Below are positions 32,835-41,032 of a stretch of 47,967 nt of DNA, piece after piece; the first letter of the stretch is position 1; every line of letters starts with the position of its first letter. Source of the DNA: Peterkaempfera griseoplana (GTDB lineage: Bacteria > Actinomycetota > Actinomycetes > Streptomycetales > Streptomycetaceae); assembly GCF_001418575.1 (NCBI RefSeq), contig NZ_LIQR01000090.1, positions 1 through 47,967 on the forward strand, written 5' to 3'. The position numbers were made by a program, and so were the translations under genes. Below the pieces are notes generated by a model. It saw only the letters and a list, made by a program, of their open reading frames with translations, searched no databases and was not told the origin of the DNA.

Positions 32835-34388
32835 TCAGACCCGTTTGCAGATACGGTCCAGCAGATTGGCCGTGGCCCGCTGGATGCGCTCGTCGGTGTG
32901 GCCCGGGCGGTCCAGCGCCGGCGACCAGGCGAAGGTGCCGGAGGCGAAGACCCAGGCCCCGCTGGGCGCACGGTAGAGGGACGTCTCGTGGTGGCGGCGG
33001 ACCCCGGCGGCGTCCCGGTAGGGGGAGTGCGCCAACAGGATCCGCTCGGTGCTGTCGGGGAGCGCGACCCTCGGGAAGTAGTGGTCGGCCTCCCCCGCCA
33101 CCAGGCCGGGCACCTGCTCCTCCTCACGCAGACCGGTGCCCTCCCAGAGCCAGTGGTCGGCGTTGCGGACTACCAGCGGCACCGGCTCGGGCACCCGGCC
33201 CGCGTACTGGATCCCCAGCAGGTGCTGCTCCGGCTCCCCCGCGTCCCGCCAGAGCGCCGTACGGGCCCCGGCCGGGCCCTGGAACGGCACTCCCGGACCG
33301 GGACGGCGGCGTTTGCGGCAGCTGACCAGCCGGTCGGGCTCGCCGGCCGGCGAGGGGGCCAGCTCCACCCGCCAGTACATGGTGTTGGCGGAGAGGAAGA
33401 CCAGTGAGGTGCCGGCGGCCCTGGCCCGCTCGGCCAACCGGCGCATCGGCGCCGACCAGTACTCGTCATGACCGGGGAAGATCAGCGCCCGGTAGCGGGT
33501 CGGGTCCACGGCCCCGGCGTGCAGGTCGGTGGCGGTGGCATAGGCGAGGTCGTAGCCGTACCGCTCGGCCCAGCGGACGAAGTCGTAGGCGTGCCCCACG
33601 TGCAGGGGCAGCCCGGCACCCGCGTAGGGGCGGTCGAAGGAGACGGTCACCGCGGCCTCCGGCTCGCCGAGCAGCCGGCCGGTCTCGTCCCAGGCGTGGT
33701 AGAGGCTGGCACCGGTGCGGCCGTCCTCGGGGAAGAGGTTGTAGGCCTGCCAGGTGACGTCCGGGAGGAGCAGCAGCAGATCGGCCGGACGGTCGTCGCG
33801 CACCGTGAAGGGGATGTGGCTGCGGTGGCGGTTGTCCACGGTGGTGAGGACCGCGACATACGCACCCGGCTGCCAGTGCGCGGGGATGTGCAGCCGCCAG
33901 GAGAGCCACCAGTGGTGGCAGGAGACGGTGCGGCCGGCCACCAGCGGGGGCGGCTGGCGCAGCCCGGACACCCCGGGGCCGGCGGTCATGTGGTGGGCGC
34001 CCGCGCCGCCGTAGTGGCCGATCCGGTAGACGTCCACGGTGAACTCCCGGGGCGGGTCCACGCTCACCCGGAGGTCCACCGCGCCGCCGGGGCGCACCAC
34101 GCCGGCGGAGGCGAAACCTTTGATCTGGCAGTCGACGTCGTCGGAGTTGCGCGGGGCGCCGACCGAACCGGATCCGTCCGGCGCCCGCCGGGCCCCGGGC
34201 AGCAGCTGCTGTCCGGGGGCGCCCAGATCGACGTACCACGGCACCACGGTTCCGGTGGCGTCCGGTCCGGTGCCCTCGACATAGGTGTCGGCTCCGCGGA
34301 GCCACGGCAGCGGGCCCTGCCCGAAGGGGTCGGTCACCCCGTGTGCGAGTGCTCCCGACTCCCAGCGGCGGATCTGATCGGTCCCCAC
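32835..34388 (-). CDS. N,N-dimethylformamidase beta-subunit-like protein
   Basis: 517 aa from a GTG at 34388 with AGGAGGGA upstream. Matches the family of the large (beta) subunit of N,N-dimethylformamidase: a beta-rich N-terminal half (DVDCQIKGFASAGVVRPGGAVDLRVSVDPPREFTVDVYRIGHYGG) and a glutamine-amidotransferase-like alpha/beta core (LLLLPDVTWQAYNLFPEDGRTGASLYHA; YRALIFPGHDEYWSAPMRRL; VFLSANTMYWRVEL). The C-terminus GAWVFASGTFAWSPALDRPG is conserved. No separate small alpha subunit is encoded nearby and no signal peptide is seen. Amidohydrolase activity on formamides is not guaranteed; many actinobacterial members are uncharacterised. Confidence 0.85.
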   Translation of the reverse strand: MGTDQIRRWESGALAHGVTDPFGQGPLPWLRGADTYVEGTGPDATGTVVPWYVDLGAPGQQLLPGARRAPDGSGSVGAPRNSDDVDCQIKGFASAGVVRPGGAVDLRVSVDPPREFTVDVYRIGHYGGAGAHHMTAGPGVSGLRQPPPLVAGRTVSCHHWWLSWRLHIPAHWQPGAYVAVLTTVDNRHRSHIPFTVRDDRPADLLLLLPDVTWQAYNLFPEDGRTGASLYHAWDETGRLLGEPEAAVTVSFDRPYAGAGLPLHVGHAYDFVRWAERYGYDLAYATATDLHAGAVDPTRYRALIFPGHDEYWSAPMRRLAERARAAGTSLVFLSANTMYWRVELAPSPAGEPDRLVSCRKRRRPGPGVPFQGPAGARTALWRDAGEPEQHLLGIQYAGRVPEPVPLVVRNADHWLWEGTGLREEEQVPGLVAGEADHYFPRVALPDSTERILLAHSPYRDAAGVRRHHETSLYRAPSGAWVFASGTFAWSPALDRPGHTDERIQRATANLLDRICKRV

Positions 34389-34569
34389 TCGTCCCTCCTG
34401 GCCCCGGCGCGGACGTGTGCGAGTGCGGCGGCCATCCGGCCACCCGCGCCCGGCGTGCGTCTAGCACATCACATCAAGCCACCGTTTCGTCACCCCGCGT
34501 ACTGACGAATATGACGCTTGCACGTGCCTTTTGGGCGAGGGGGCCGGGGAGACCCTCCGCCCGCCCCGT

Positions 34570-36267
34570 TCAGGGCAGTCTGACGGGCTTCTCCAGCCGT
34601 ACGCCGACGGCCTCCAGCCAGTCCCGCAGCGGCCCGTCGTCGCCGTGCTCCACGGCGCCCGCGACCACGGTGGAGAGGCCGCTGCGGCGGACCCCGTCGA
34701 CCAGCAGCGCGGGGCCGTCGAGCCAGTCCAGGCCGGGTGCGGCGCCTGCGGTGTCCACGGCGGCGCAGCAGACCATCGCACTGAGATGGTCCACCAGCAG
34801 ATCCCGCCCGGTGCGCGGCGGCGCCAACCGGACGACCGGGGCGGCGTCCTCCGCGTCCCCGTCCGCCGCACGGGCGTCCGCGCCGCCGGAGGGCCCGGCC
34901 CGGTCGTCCTCCGCGCGGTCCTCCCCGGCCCAGTCGTCGAGGACCGCCGCGAGCCGGTCGCCGTCCCCCGCCCGCAGCCGCTCCAGGACCCGGGCGACGG
35001 TGGGGCCGTCGTGGCCGCGGCCCGGAAGCGTCCGGCGCCCGGGGCCCTCGGGGCGGAGACGGTCCACGGCGGCGTACAGCGCGGCGGCCTGGGTGCGCCA
35101 GATGCGGTCCACCACGGCGCCCGCGTACTCCTCCCAGCCGACCCGGCGCCAGCCCCGGCCGCCGCTCGCGGCGTCACCGGGAAGGCCGTGGAAGACCCGG
35201 GCGGCGAGCAGCGAGGTGGCCTCGTCCACCGCCCCCGGCTCCTCCAGCAGATCGCAGGCGGGCCGGTCGCCGAGCCGCTGCTCGAAGCCCTCGGCCAGCC
35301 GGTCCCGGCGGGAGAGCTCGGTGAGCGCGGAGACCACCCCGGCGTTGAGGTGGGCGGGGAGACGGCGGATCCGCCAGGCCGGCAGTGCCACCCGGGTGAG
35401 CAGCCGGTCCCAGCCCGCGTAGACCAGGCCGACCTGCTCCTGGGCCGCGATGCGCAACCCGTGGTCCACGGTCTGCGCCTGCTGCGAGGCCCAGCCGGCG
35501 ACGGCCCGCTCCAGTTCGGCGGCATGGCCGCGGCAGGCGCCCAGCAGGGCGCGGGTGATGCGGTCGAGCACCGCCAGGGCGGGGCGGCGCAGCCACCGCC
35601 CGGCGGGCGTCGAGGCGGTCCGGCCGCGGTGCACCGCGGCCCCGGCGGCGTCCAGGCCGCGGACGAAGCGCCGGGCGGCGGCGATCTCGGGATCCGCGGA
35701 GGCGGCCGTCCCGGCCACCACGGGGGCCAGCAGGGCGCGCAGCTCGCAGACCCGCATCCACCAGAGGAAGGGCGAGCCCACCACCAGGACCGGCGCGGGC
35801 GGCTCCGGCCGGCGGCCCGGCAGACGCCCCGGCCGGGGGCTGCCGCGGGGAGGTTCGGCGTCCTCCAGCCAGCTGTCGCAGTCGGGCGTGAGCGCGACCG
35901 CGGACGGCGCCGGGACCTCCATCCGGGCGGCGAGGTCGCGGATCAGCCGGTAGAGCTCGGGGGCGTCCTGCTCCCCGACCGTGACCGCCGGGGTGCGCAG
36001 CGGCCTGGCGCGGGCGAAGACCACGGCCACGGCTCCGGCGACCAGCAGGCAGAGGGCGGCCACCGCGCAGACGGCCCAGCGGGCCGCGTCCCAGGCTGCG
36101 GCGTCGGGGGAGCCGGGGGCGCCGATCCGGCCGGTGGTCCGCCCGGCCAGCAGGACGACGGCGACGGCCGCGGGGAGTGCGGCGGCCGCCACGGCCAGGC
36201 CGCGTATCCGCAGTACCGCATGGGCACGTGCACGTGCCCCGTCGACACCTGCCACCTTCCGCCACAC
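34570..36267 (-). CDS. Membrane protein with degenerate M48 peptidase-like region
   Basis: 565 aa from a GTG at 36267 (a second GTG four codons on is possible). Two N-terminal membrane helices (about 24-42 and 64-85) are followed by VTVGEQDAPELYRLIRDLAARMEVPAPSAVALTPDC and PVLVVGSPFLWWMRVCELRALLAPVVAG. In M48 peptidases this last stretch reads ELRAVLAHExxH; here the zinc motif is replaced by APVVAG (about 181-186), so it cannot be an active HExxH protease. The C-terminal half (LYAGWDRLLTRVALPAWRIRRLPAHLNAGVV; VGWEEYAGAVVDRIWRTQAAALY) also follows the family. Probably a non-catalytic scaffold or binding protein; function unknown. Confidence 0.8.
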   Translation of the reverse strand: MWRKVAGVDGARARAHAVLRIRGLAVAAAALPAAVAVVLLAGRTTGRIGAPGSPDAAAWDAARWAVCAVAALCLLVAGAVAVVFARARPLRTPAVTVGEQDAPELYRLIRDLAARMEVPAPSAVALTPDCDSWLEDAEPPRGSPRPGRLPGRRPEPPAPVLVVGSPFLWWMRVCELRALLAPVVAGTAASADPEIAAARRFVRGLDAAGAAVHRGRTASTPAGRWLRRPALAVLDRITRALLGACRGHAAELERAVAGWASQQAQTVDHGLRIAAQEQVGLVYAGWDRLLTRVALPAWRIRRLPAHLNAGVVSALTELSRRDRLAEGFEQRLGDRPACDLLEEPGAVDEATSLLAARVFHGLPGDAASGGRGWRRVGWEEYAGAVVDRIWRTQAAALYAAVDRLRPEGPGRRTLPGRGHDGPTVARVLERLRAGDGDRLAAVLDDWAGEDRAEDDRAGPSGGADARAADGDAEDAAPVVRLAPPRTGRDLLVDHLSAMVCCAAVDTAGAAPGLDWLDGPALLVDGVRRSGLSTVVAGAVEHGDDGPLRDWLEAVGVRLEKPVRLP

Positions 36268-36962
36268 CCCCTGCCGCCGCGCTGTCCTGCCGCCGGTTGC
36301 TCCGGCGGAGGCCCGCGGCCCGGTCCGAAGAGTTCAAAAGTTCAAGAGTTCGCAGTTCCCGATGACACCTGGTACGTGGAACGGTGGGGAAGCGCCGTCG
36401 CCCGAGCGCCGGCCGGGCGCTCTCCGCGGTGCCTCCGTCACATCTGACGTCTGTGCTCGGGCCGCCGTTCCGGCATCCGTCTCCTTCCCCCGAAAGAGGC
36501 GGGTGTTCCCGAACCGCAGCATCCCCCCGTGCGATCCCCGCCACCCGACGGGGCTTCCTCCCGGGCAGCGACCCGCAGCGCGGTTCTGGGCACCATAAGG
36601 CCGCCACCGGTCCCCCGTCAGCCGGATGCCCCTCGCATCACCCGAAGGACTGTGCGGGCGGCTCCGTTCGCCGTCGGACGCACCCGGGAGCGTCCGACCG
36701 GAAAACAGAGCGGGGCCGTGAGCCCAGTGAGGTGAGGGCCTGGGCCCTGCACGTCACCGGGCCCACGGCCCCGGGTGTCTCGGCTGTGCGGCGCTCCCGG
36801 CCGCCGCCCGGTGAGGGCGGGCTGGCCTCGGCTCCCGGCCCCGGCGTCCGCACGCACGCCGGGCACGCCCCGTACGGGGGACGTACTCGGGCGGCGGCCC
36901 CCGGCGTGCGGGGACGGCGCGAACCTGGTGCCGCGGGCCGGCGGGAGGGCCGGGCGCGGAGG
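36268..36962. other. Long intergenic region pseudo-M48 gene / purD
   Basis: 695 bp. A plus-strand open frame through it has no protein-like composition or ribosome site, so I call no gene. It holds the GAACTYTT repeats (36331-36358, listed separately). It also holds CCCCGTACGGGG, a perfect palindrome at 36868-36879, and a CCGGCGT / ACGCCGG stem at 36841-36862 that may help end purD transcripts. The block 36700-36960 is very GC-rich. Confidence 0.5.
36331..36358 (-). repeat. Tandem GAACTYTT octamers upstream of the pseudo-M48 gene
   Basis: Read on the minus strand: GAACT-GC, GAACTCTT, GAACTTTT, GAACTCTT. GAACT cores recur every 7-8 bp. They lie 65-90 bp upstream of the GTG at 36267, in the expected promoter position. 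Confidence 0.7.
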
Positions 36963-38222
36963 CTAGGACCGGTCGGGTCCTGCGGCCTTCAGCGCGATGT
37001 CGCTGCGGTGGTGCGAACCGGCCAGCGCGATCCTGCCGACCGCGTCGTACGCCCGGTCGCGCGCCTCGGCGATGTCCTGCCCGACGCCGGTGACGGAGAG
37101 CACCCGGCCGCCTGCCGACAGCACCTCGCCGGCGGCGCCGAGCCGGGTCCCGGCGTGCAGCACATAGGTGGAGCCGTCCTCGGCCTCCGCCTCCGCGAGG
37201 CCCTCGATGGGGTCGCCGGACCGCGGCGCCGCCGGGTAGCCCTCGGCGGCGATCACCACGGTGACCGCGGCGCCGTCGCTCCACCGCAGCGGGGCGAGCT
37301 CGCCGAGCCTGCCGGTGGCGGCCGCGTACAGCACTCCGGCCAGCGGGGTCTTCAGGCGGCCCAGGACCACCTGGGTCTCCGGGTCCCCGAAGCGGGCGTT
37401 GAACTCGATCACCCGCACGCCGCGCGAGGTGATCGCCAGCCCGGCGTAGAGCAGTCCGGAGAACGGGGTGCCCCGGCGGTGCAGCTCGTCCACGGTGGGC
37501 TGGAGGACCGCCTCCAGCGTCTCCTCCACCAGCTTGGGGTCGGCCCAGGGCAGCGGCGAGTAGGCGCCCATGCCGCCGGTGTTGGGGCCCTCGTCGCCGT
37601 CGTAGGCGCGCTTGAAGTCCTGGGCGGGCTGCAGCGGGACCACGGTGGTCCCGTCGGTGATCGCGAAGAGCGAGACCTCGGGGCCGTCCAGGAACTCCTC
37701 GATCACCACGCGCTCGCAGGACGCCGCGTGGGCCAGGGCGGCCTCCCGGTCGTCGGTGACGACCACGCCCTTGCCGGCGGCCAGGCCGTCGTCCTTGACC
37801 ACGTAGGGGGCGCCGAAGGCGTCCAGCGCCGCGGCGGCCTCCTCCGCGGTGGTGCAGACGTAGGAGCGGGCGGTGGGCACACCGGCCGCGGCCATGACGT
37901 CCTTGGCGAAGGCCTTGGACCCCTCCAGCTGGGCGGCCTCGCCGGACGGGCCGAAGACCGGGATGGCCCGGGCGCGCACGGCGTCCGCGACTCCGGCCAC
38001 CAGCGGCGCCTCCGGGCCGACGACCACCAGGTCGACGCCGAGCGAGGAGGCCAGGTCGGCCACCGCGTGGCCGTCCAGCTGGTCGACCGGGTGCAGCCGG
38101 GCCACCTGCGCGATGCCGGCGTTGCCGGGGGCGCAGTGCAGCTCGGTGACGTCGGGGTCGAGGGACAGGGAGCGGCACAGGGCGTGTTCGCGGGCGCCGC
38201 CGCCGATGACAAGGACCTTCAC
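36963..38222 (-). CDS. purD: Phosphoribosylamine-glycine ligase (GAR synthetase)
   Basis: 419 aa from a GTG at 38222 (reads [19 protein letters not shown]). ATP-grasp ligase, step 2 of purine synthesis. Motifs: [57 protein letters not shown] (ATP lid), [34 protein letters not shown] and [18 protein letters not shown]. Length matches the family. Expressed alone; its promoter shares the 288-bp gap with the divergent SLATT gene. Confidence 0.97.
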   Translation of the reverse strand: MKVLVIGGGAREHALCRSLSLDPDVTELHCAPGNAGIAQVARLHPVDQLDGHAVADLASSLGVDLVVVGPEAPLVAGVADAVRARAIPVFGPSGEAAQLEGSKAFAKDVMAAAGVPTARSYVCTTAEEAAAALDAFGAPYVVKDDGLAAGKGVVVTDDREAALAHAASCERVVIEEFLDGPEVSLFAITDGTTVVPLQPAQDFKRAYDGDEGPNTGGMGAYSPLPWADPKLVEETLEAVLQPTVDELHRRGTPFSGLLYAGLAITSRGVRVIEFNARFGDPETQVVLGRLKTPLAGVLYAAATGRLGELAPLRWSDGAAVTVVIAAEGYPAAPRSGDPIEGLAEAEAEDGSTYVLHAGTRLGAAGEVLSAGGRVLSVTGVGQDIAEARDRAYDAVGRIALAGSHHRSDIALKAAGPDRS

Positions 38223-38510
38223 GCCTGGCAAGGGTAGTGCCTGGCCGGTCGTGGGCCGCGCCGGCGCCGGGTCGCCCCGCCCGGGAAGTTGGCGATTTGT
38301 CGATTGCGTCATATTTCGCCACCACGGGACACCCACTCTCCCGGGTGAAATCCTCATCACCTCGCAACTGCTCCCACCTCGGTGTCCGGGGTCGCGCGGC
38401 AAAACGGATCATGACGGAAGAGTCCCCACGATCAGCCATTTGGCGGTAAGAAGTCCTCTTGGAGAGCTGCCGGCACCCGGCCGGTACGGCCCGCACAGGG
38501 AGTCCCACAG

Positions 38511-39296
38511 GTGAGCCAGCCGGAAATGCAGCCCGAGGAGAACCCCTGGGGCAAGGAACCAGGCGAGGAGGACCAGTCCATGGCGACCACCGCCGCGGAC
38601 ATGGCGCAACCCCGCCGCACCGATCTGAGCGCGCGTCAGTTCCCTCTGGGGGACTGGGGCGAGCCGGCGGAGCGGCTGGAGGAGCTGTACCGCTGGTCCG
38701 AGGAGCGCGCCGTCGAGGCCATCGACTGGTATCTGCGCGACCGGGCCTGGAAGCGCCGCTCCGCCCGTGCGCTGCGGATCCTCGCCGCGCTGCTGACGGT
38801 GGGCGGCGGGGTCCTGCCCCTGGTCGACCTGACCGGGAGCTGGACCGGCGCCTCCCGCTGGGGCTATCTGCTGCTGGTCCTGGCCGGCGCCTCCCTCGCC
38901 GCCGACCGGGTCTTCGGCCTCACCTCCGGCTGGATGCGCGACATCAGCACCGCGCAGGCGATGCAGCGCCGGCTGGAGGCGTTCCAGTTCGACTGGGCGT
39001 CGGAGTGCGTACGGGAGGTGCTCGGCCCCACGGAGGGCACCGCCGGGGAGGCCGCGGAGCGCTGCCTGGGCGTGCTGCGGCGGTTCTGCGAGGACCTCTC
39101 GGACCTGGTCCGCAGTGAGACCGCCGAATGGATGATGGAGTTCCGCGCGACCATGACCCAGCTGCCCACCCAGGCGCCCGGCGTCTGGGGCGGCCGCAGC
39201 GAGGGCGGCGCCGGTGCCCAGGTCAGGGTGCTGCCGTCGCCGGGCAGCCGGCCCACCATGCCCCGCCAGCGCCCGCCGGAGGGGCCGCTGCGCTGA
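38511..39296 (+). CDS. SLATT-domain membrane protein
   Basis: 261 aa from a GTG at 38511 with GGGAG nine nt upstream. After a disordered acidic N-terminus comes QFPLGDWGEPAERLEELYRWSEERAVEAIDWYLRDRAWKRRSARALR. Two membrane helices follow (about 88-107 and 115-131) and then DRVFGLTSGWMRDISTAQAMQRRLEAFQFDW, the SLATT layout (SMODS- and SLOG-associating two-TM effector domain). SLATT domains are predicted pore-forming effectors of nucleotide-signalled defence and also occur alone. No SMODS or SLOG partner is encoded here. Streptomyces carry this protein next to purD, which suggests a housekeeping role. Confidence 0.85.
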   Translation: MSQPEMQPEENPWGKEPGEEDQSMATTAADMAQPRRTDLSARQFPLGDWGEPAERLEELYRWSEERAVEAIDWYLRDRAWKRRSARALRILAALLTVGGGVLPLVDLTGSWTGASRWGYLLLVLAGASLAADRVFGLTSGWMRDISTAQAMQRRLEAFQFDWASECVREVLGPTEGTAGEAAERCLGVLRRFCEDLSDLVRSETAEWMMEFRATMTQLPTQAPGVWGGRSEGGAGAQVRVLPSPGSRPTMPRQRPPEGPLR

Positions 39297-39313
39297 GTCC
39301 GCGAGGGGCCGGG

Positions 39314-39345
39314 GGCCGGGGAGCGGCGGTGGCCGCTCCCCGGCC
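39314..39345. terminator. Bidirectional terminator after SLATT gene
   Basis: Perfect 14-bp stem GGCCGGGGAGCGGC / GCCGCTCCCCGGCC with loop GGTG, between two convergent genes. Confidence 0.8.
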
Positions 39346-39441
39346 ACCGACGCGTGTACGGGGCCCGGCGGTCCCTTTGCGGGCGCCGGCGGGTACGCGT
39401 CCTCGGAGGACGGCGGCGGACCCGCCGCACGGCTGTACCGG

Positions 39442-40089
39442 TCAGGCGAAGACGATCATCGAGCCCTGACCCAGGCTGCGGATCGCCGCCGCATGCAGCC
39501 CCGCCCAGGCGTGGCGCTCCCTGGCGTACGGGCCGAGGTCGTCCAGGGGCGGGCTGAACGGCTGCTCCAGCTCGGTGGGGCCCAGCGGCTTGGTGGGCCG
39601 GGGTGGGGCGGCCGGGTCGATGCCCAGCACCGGTGCCACCGCCTCCAGTTCGCGCAGCAGGCCGTGCGCCGACCCCAGCGGGCCGCCAGCGTCCAGCAGC
39701 GCATCGTCCACCAGCGGTGTCTGGAAGTCCACCGGCACATAGGCCCCGGCGTGGTCGAAGTGCCACACCAGGTGCGACTGCTCCGCGGTGGACTCGAACA
39801 TCTCCAGCAGCTGCTCGTAGTCACTGCCCAGCGCGTCCACCGGCGTCACATCGAACCCGGTGAGCTGCAGCAGATAGGCGCGGCGCAGAAAGTGCAGCGA
39901 GTCGTAGTCGAAGGCGGCCACCGGCTCCACGTCCCCGCTCAGCCCCGGCATGTAGCGGTAGACCGGGACCTCGGGCAGTCCGTGCGAGAGCAGTGCGGCG
40001 TTGTAGACGTCGAGATCGTCCCGGAAGGGGTTCTCCGGAGCATGGCAGAGCACATCCACGAGCGGAACGAGCCAGATGTCGCAGGCCAC
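39442..40089 (-). CDS. Conserved hypothetical protein
   Basis: 215 aa from a GTG at 40089 with AGGAG close upstream. Starts MACDIWLVPLVDVLCHAPENPF when the GTG is read as Met. Other blocks are YMPGLSGDVEPVAAFDYDSLHFLRRAYLLQLTGFDVTPVDALGSDY, EQSHLVWHFDHAGAYVPVDF and, at the end, HAAAIRSLGQGSMIVFA. No membrane segment or signal. Acidic and aromatic-rich; I recognise it as conserved in Streptomyces near purD but know no function. The longer open frame upstream is not supported by a ribosome site. Confidence 0.8.
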   Translation of the reverse strand: MACDIWLVPLVDVLCHAPENPFRDDLDVYNAALLSHGLPEVPVYRYMPGLSGDVEPVAAFDYDSLHFLRRAYLLQLTGFDVTPVDALGSDYEQLLEMFESTAEQSHLVWHFDHAGAYVPVDFQTPLVDDALLDAGGPLGSAHGLLRELEAVAPVLGIDPAAPPRPTKPLGPTELEQPFSPPLDDLGPYARERHAWAGLHAAAIRSLGQGSMIVFA

Positions 40090-40186
40090 GGGCACTCCTG
40101 TGCGCTTGCTGGCGCGGGGGTCGGGGGGTGGGCGCGGTCGCGTGCGGGTGGCGCTCCGTAGCGCGTCCCGGCACGGAACGCTCACC

Positions 40187-40942
40187 CTACCGGCCGGGCG
40201 CGGCGTCGTCGCCGGGCATCGGCTCGCCGAGCAGCATCAGCAGCCGGGCCGCCTCGTCGAGCCGGTTGCCGCTCACCCGGGCCATCATCGCCACCAGCGA
40301 CCGGTTGTAGTCCAGCACCGCCCGGTGGGCCCCCGTGCGGTCCCGCCGGGCGATCCGTTCGACCAGGTCGAGGTGGCCGTCCCAGCACAGGCCGGACAGG
40401 TCGGAGCGGCCGCGCAGATGGGGCGCCACGAACATCCAGGACTGCACCCGCAGCCAGTCCAGGTAGTCGGCGATCCGCGGATTGCCCAGCAGCCCGCAGG
40501 CCTCGTTCCAGAAGCGGCGGTCGCAGCCGACCAGAACGTCCAGCTGTCCGGCCCGCGCCGCCCGGCTCGCCGCCTCGGCACGGCGCTGCACCGTCGGCAG
40601 CCGCGCCCAGTCGACGCCGTTGGGACGGCGACCGAGGTGCCGGAAGACGTTGTCCATCAGCAGGGTGCGGGCCTCGACGATGTCGATGAAGTCCTGCCAG
40701 GTCAGGGTGGGGACGGTGAATCCCCGGTGGTGCTCCATCCGCAGCAGGCCCTGCGCGGTGAGATCGACCAGTGCCTCACGTGCGGGGGTCGCCGAGACTC
40801 CGTAGAGGTCGGCGATCTCCTTGACCGTGAAGTGCGTGCCGGCCTGGAGCCGGCCGGCCATCATCTCCTCACGCAGGGCGTTGGCGACCTGCTCCCGGAG
40901 GCTGCTGCGCCGCACTGCGGTGTGTCCGCTCGGTGCGGGCAT
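40187..40942 (-). CDS. GntR-family (FadR/FCD type) transcriptional regulator
   Basis: 251 aa, ATG at 40942 with GGAGGAG eight nt upstream. N-terminal winged helix (SSLREQVANALREEMMAGRLQAGTHFTVKEIADLYGVSATPAREALVDLTAQGLL, about 13-67). The C-terminal FCD domain (about 85-235, DFIDIVEARTLLMDNVF ... DRRFWNEACGLLGN ... WDGHLDLVERIARRDRTGAHRAVLDY) has the Asp/His residues expected for metal-assisted ligand binding. Such regulators usually repress a neighbouring catabolic gene and bind its organic acid substrate. The aminotransferase gene immediately upstream on the same strand is the obvious target. Confidence 0.9.
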   Translation of the reverse strand: MPAPSGHTAVRRSSLREQVANALREEMMAGRLQAGTHFTVKEIADLYGVSATPAREALVDLTAQGLLRMEHHRGFTVPTLTWQDFIDIVEARTLLMDNVFRHLGRRPNGVDWARLPTVQRRAEAASRAARAGQLDVLVGCDRRFWNEACGLLGNPRIADYLDWLRVQSWMFVAPHLRGRSDLSGLCWDGHLDLVERIARRDRTGAHRAVLDYNRSLVAMMARVSGNRLDEAARLLMLLGEPMPGDDAAPGR

Positions 40943-41032
40943 GTGGGCACTCCTCCTCGACGGCCTGCCTGCCCTACACCGTACGCGACGGGCAGGACAG
41001 GGTGCCGTGGGGTTTCGAGGAGGACGGCCGGG

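Noticed and set aside
36384-36962. Plus-strand frame in the purD flank
   Set aside because: Pro/Arg/Gly-rich, no start signals, runs on antisense through purD.
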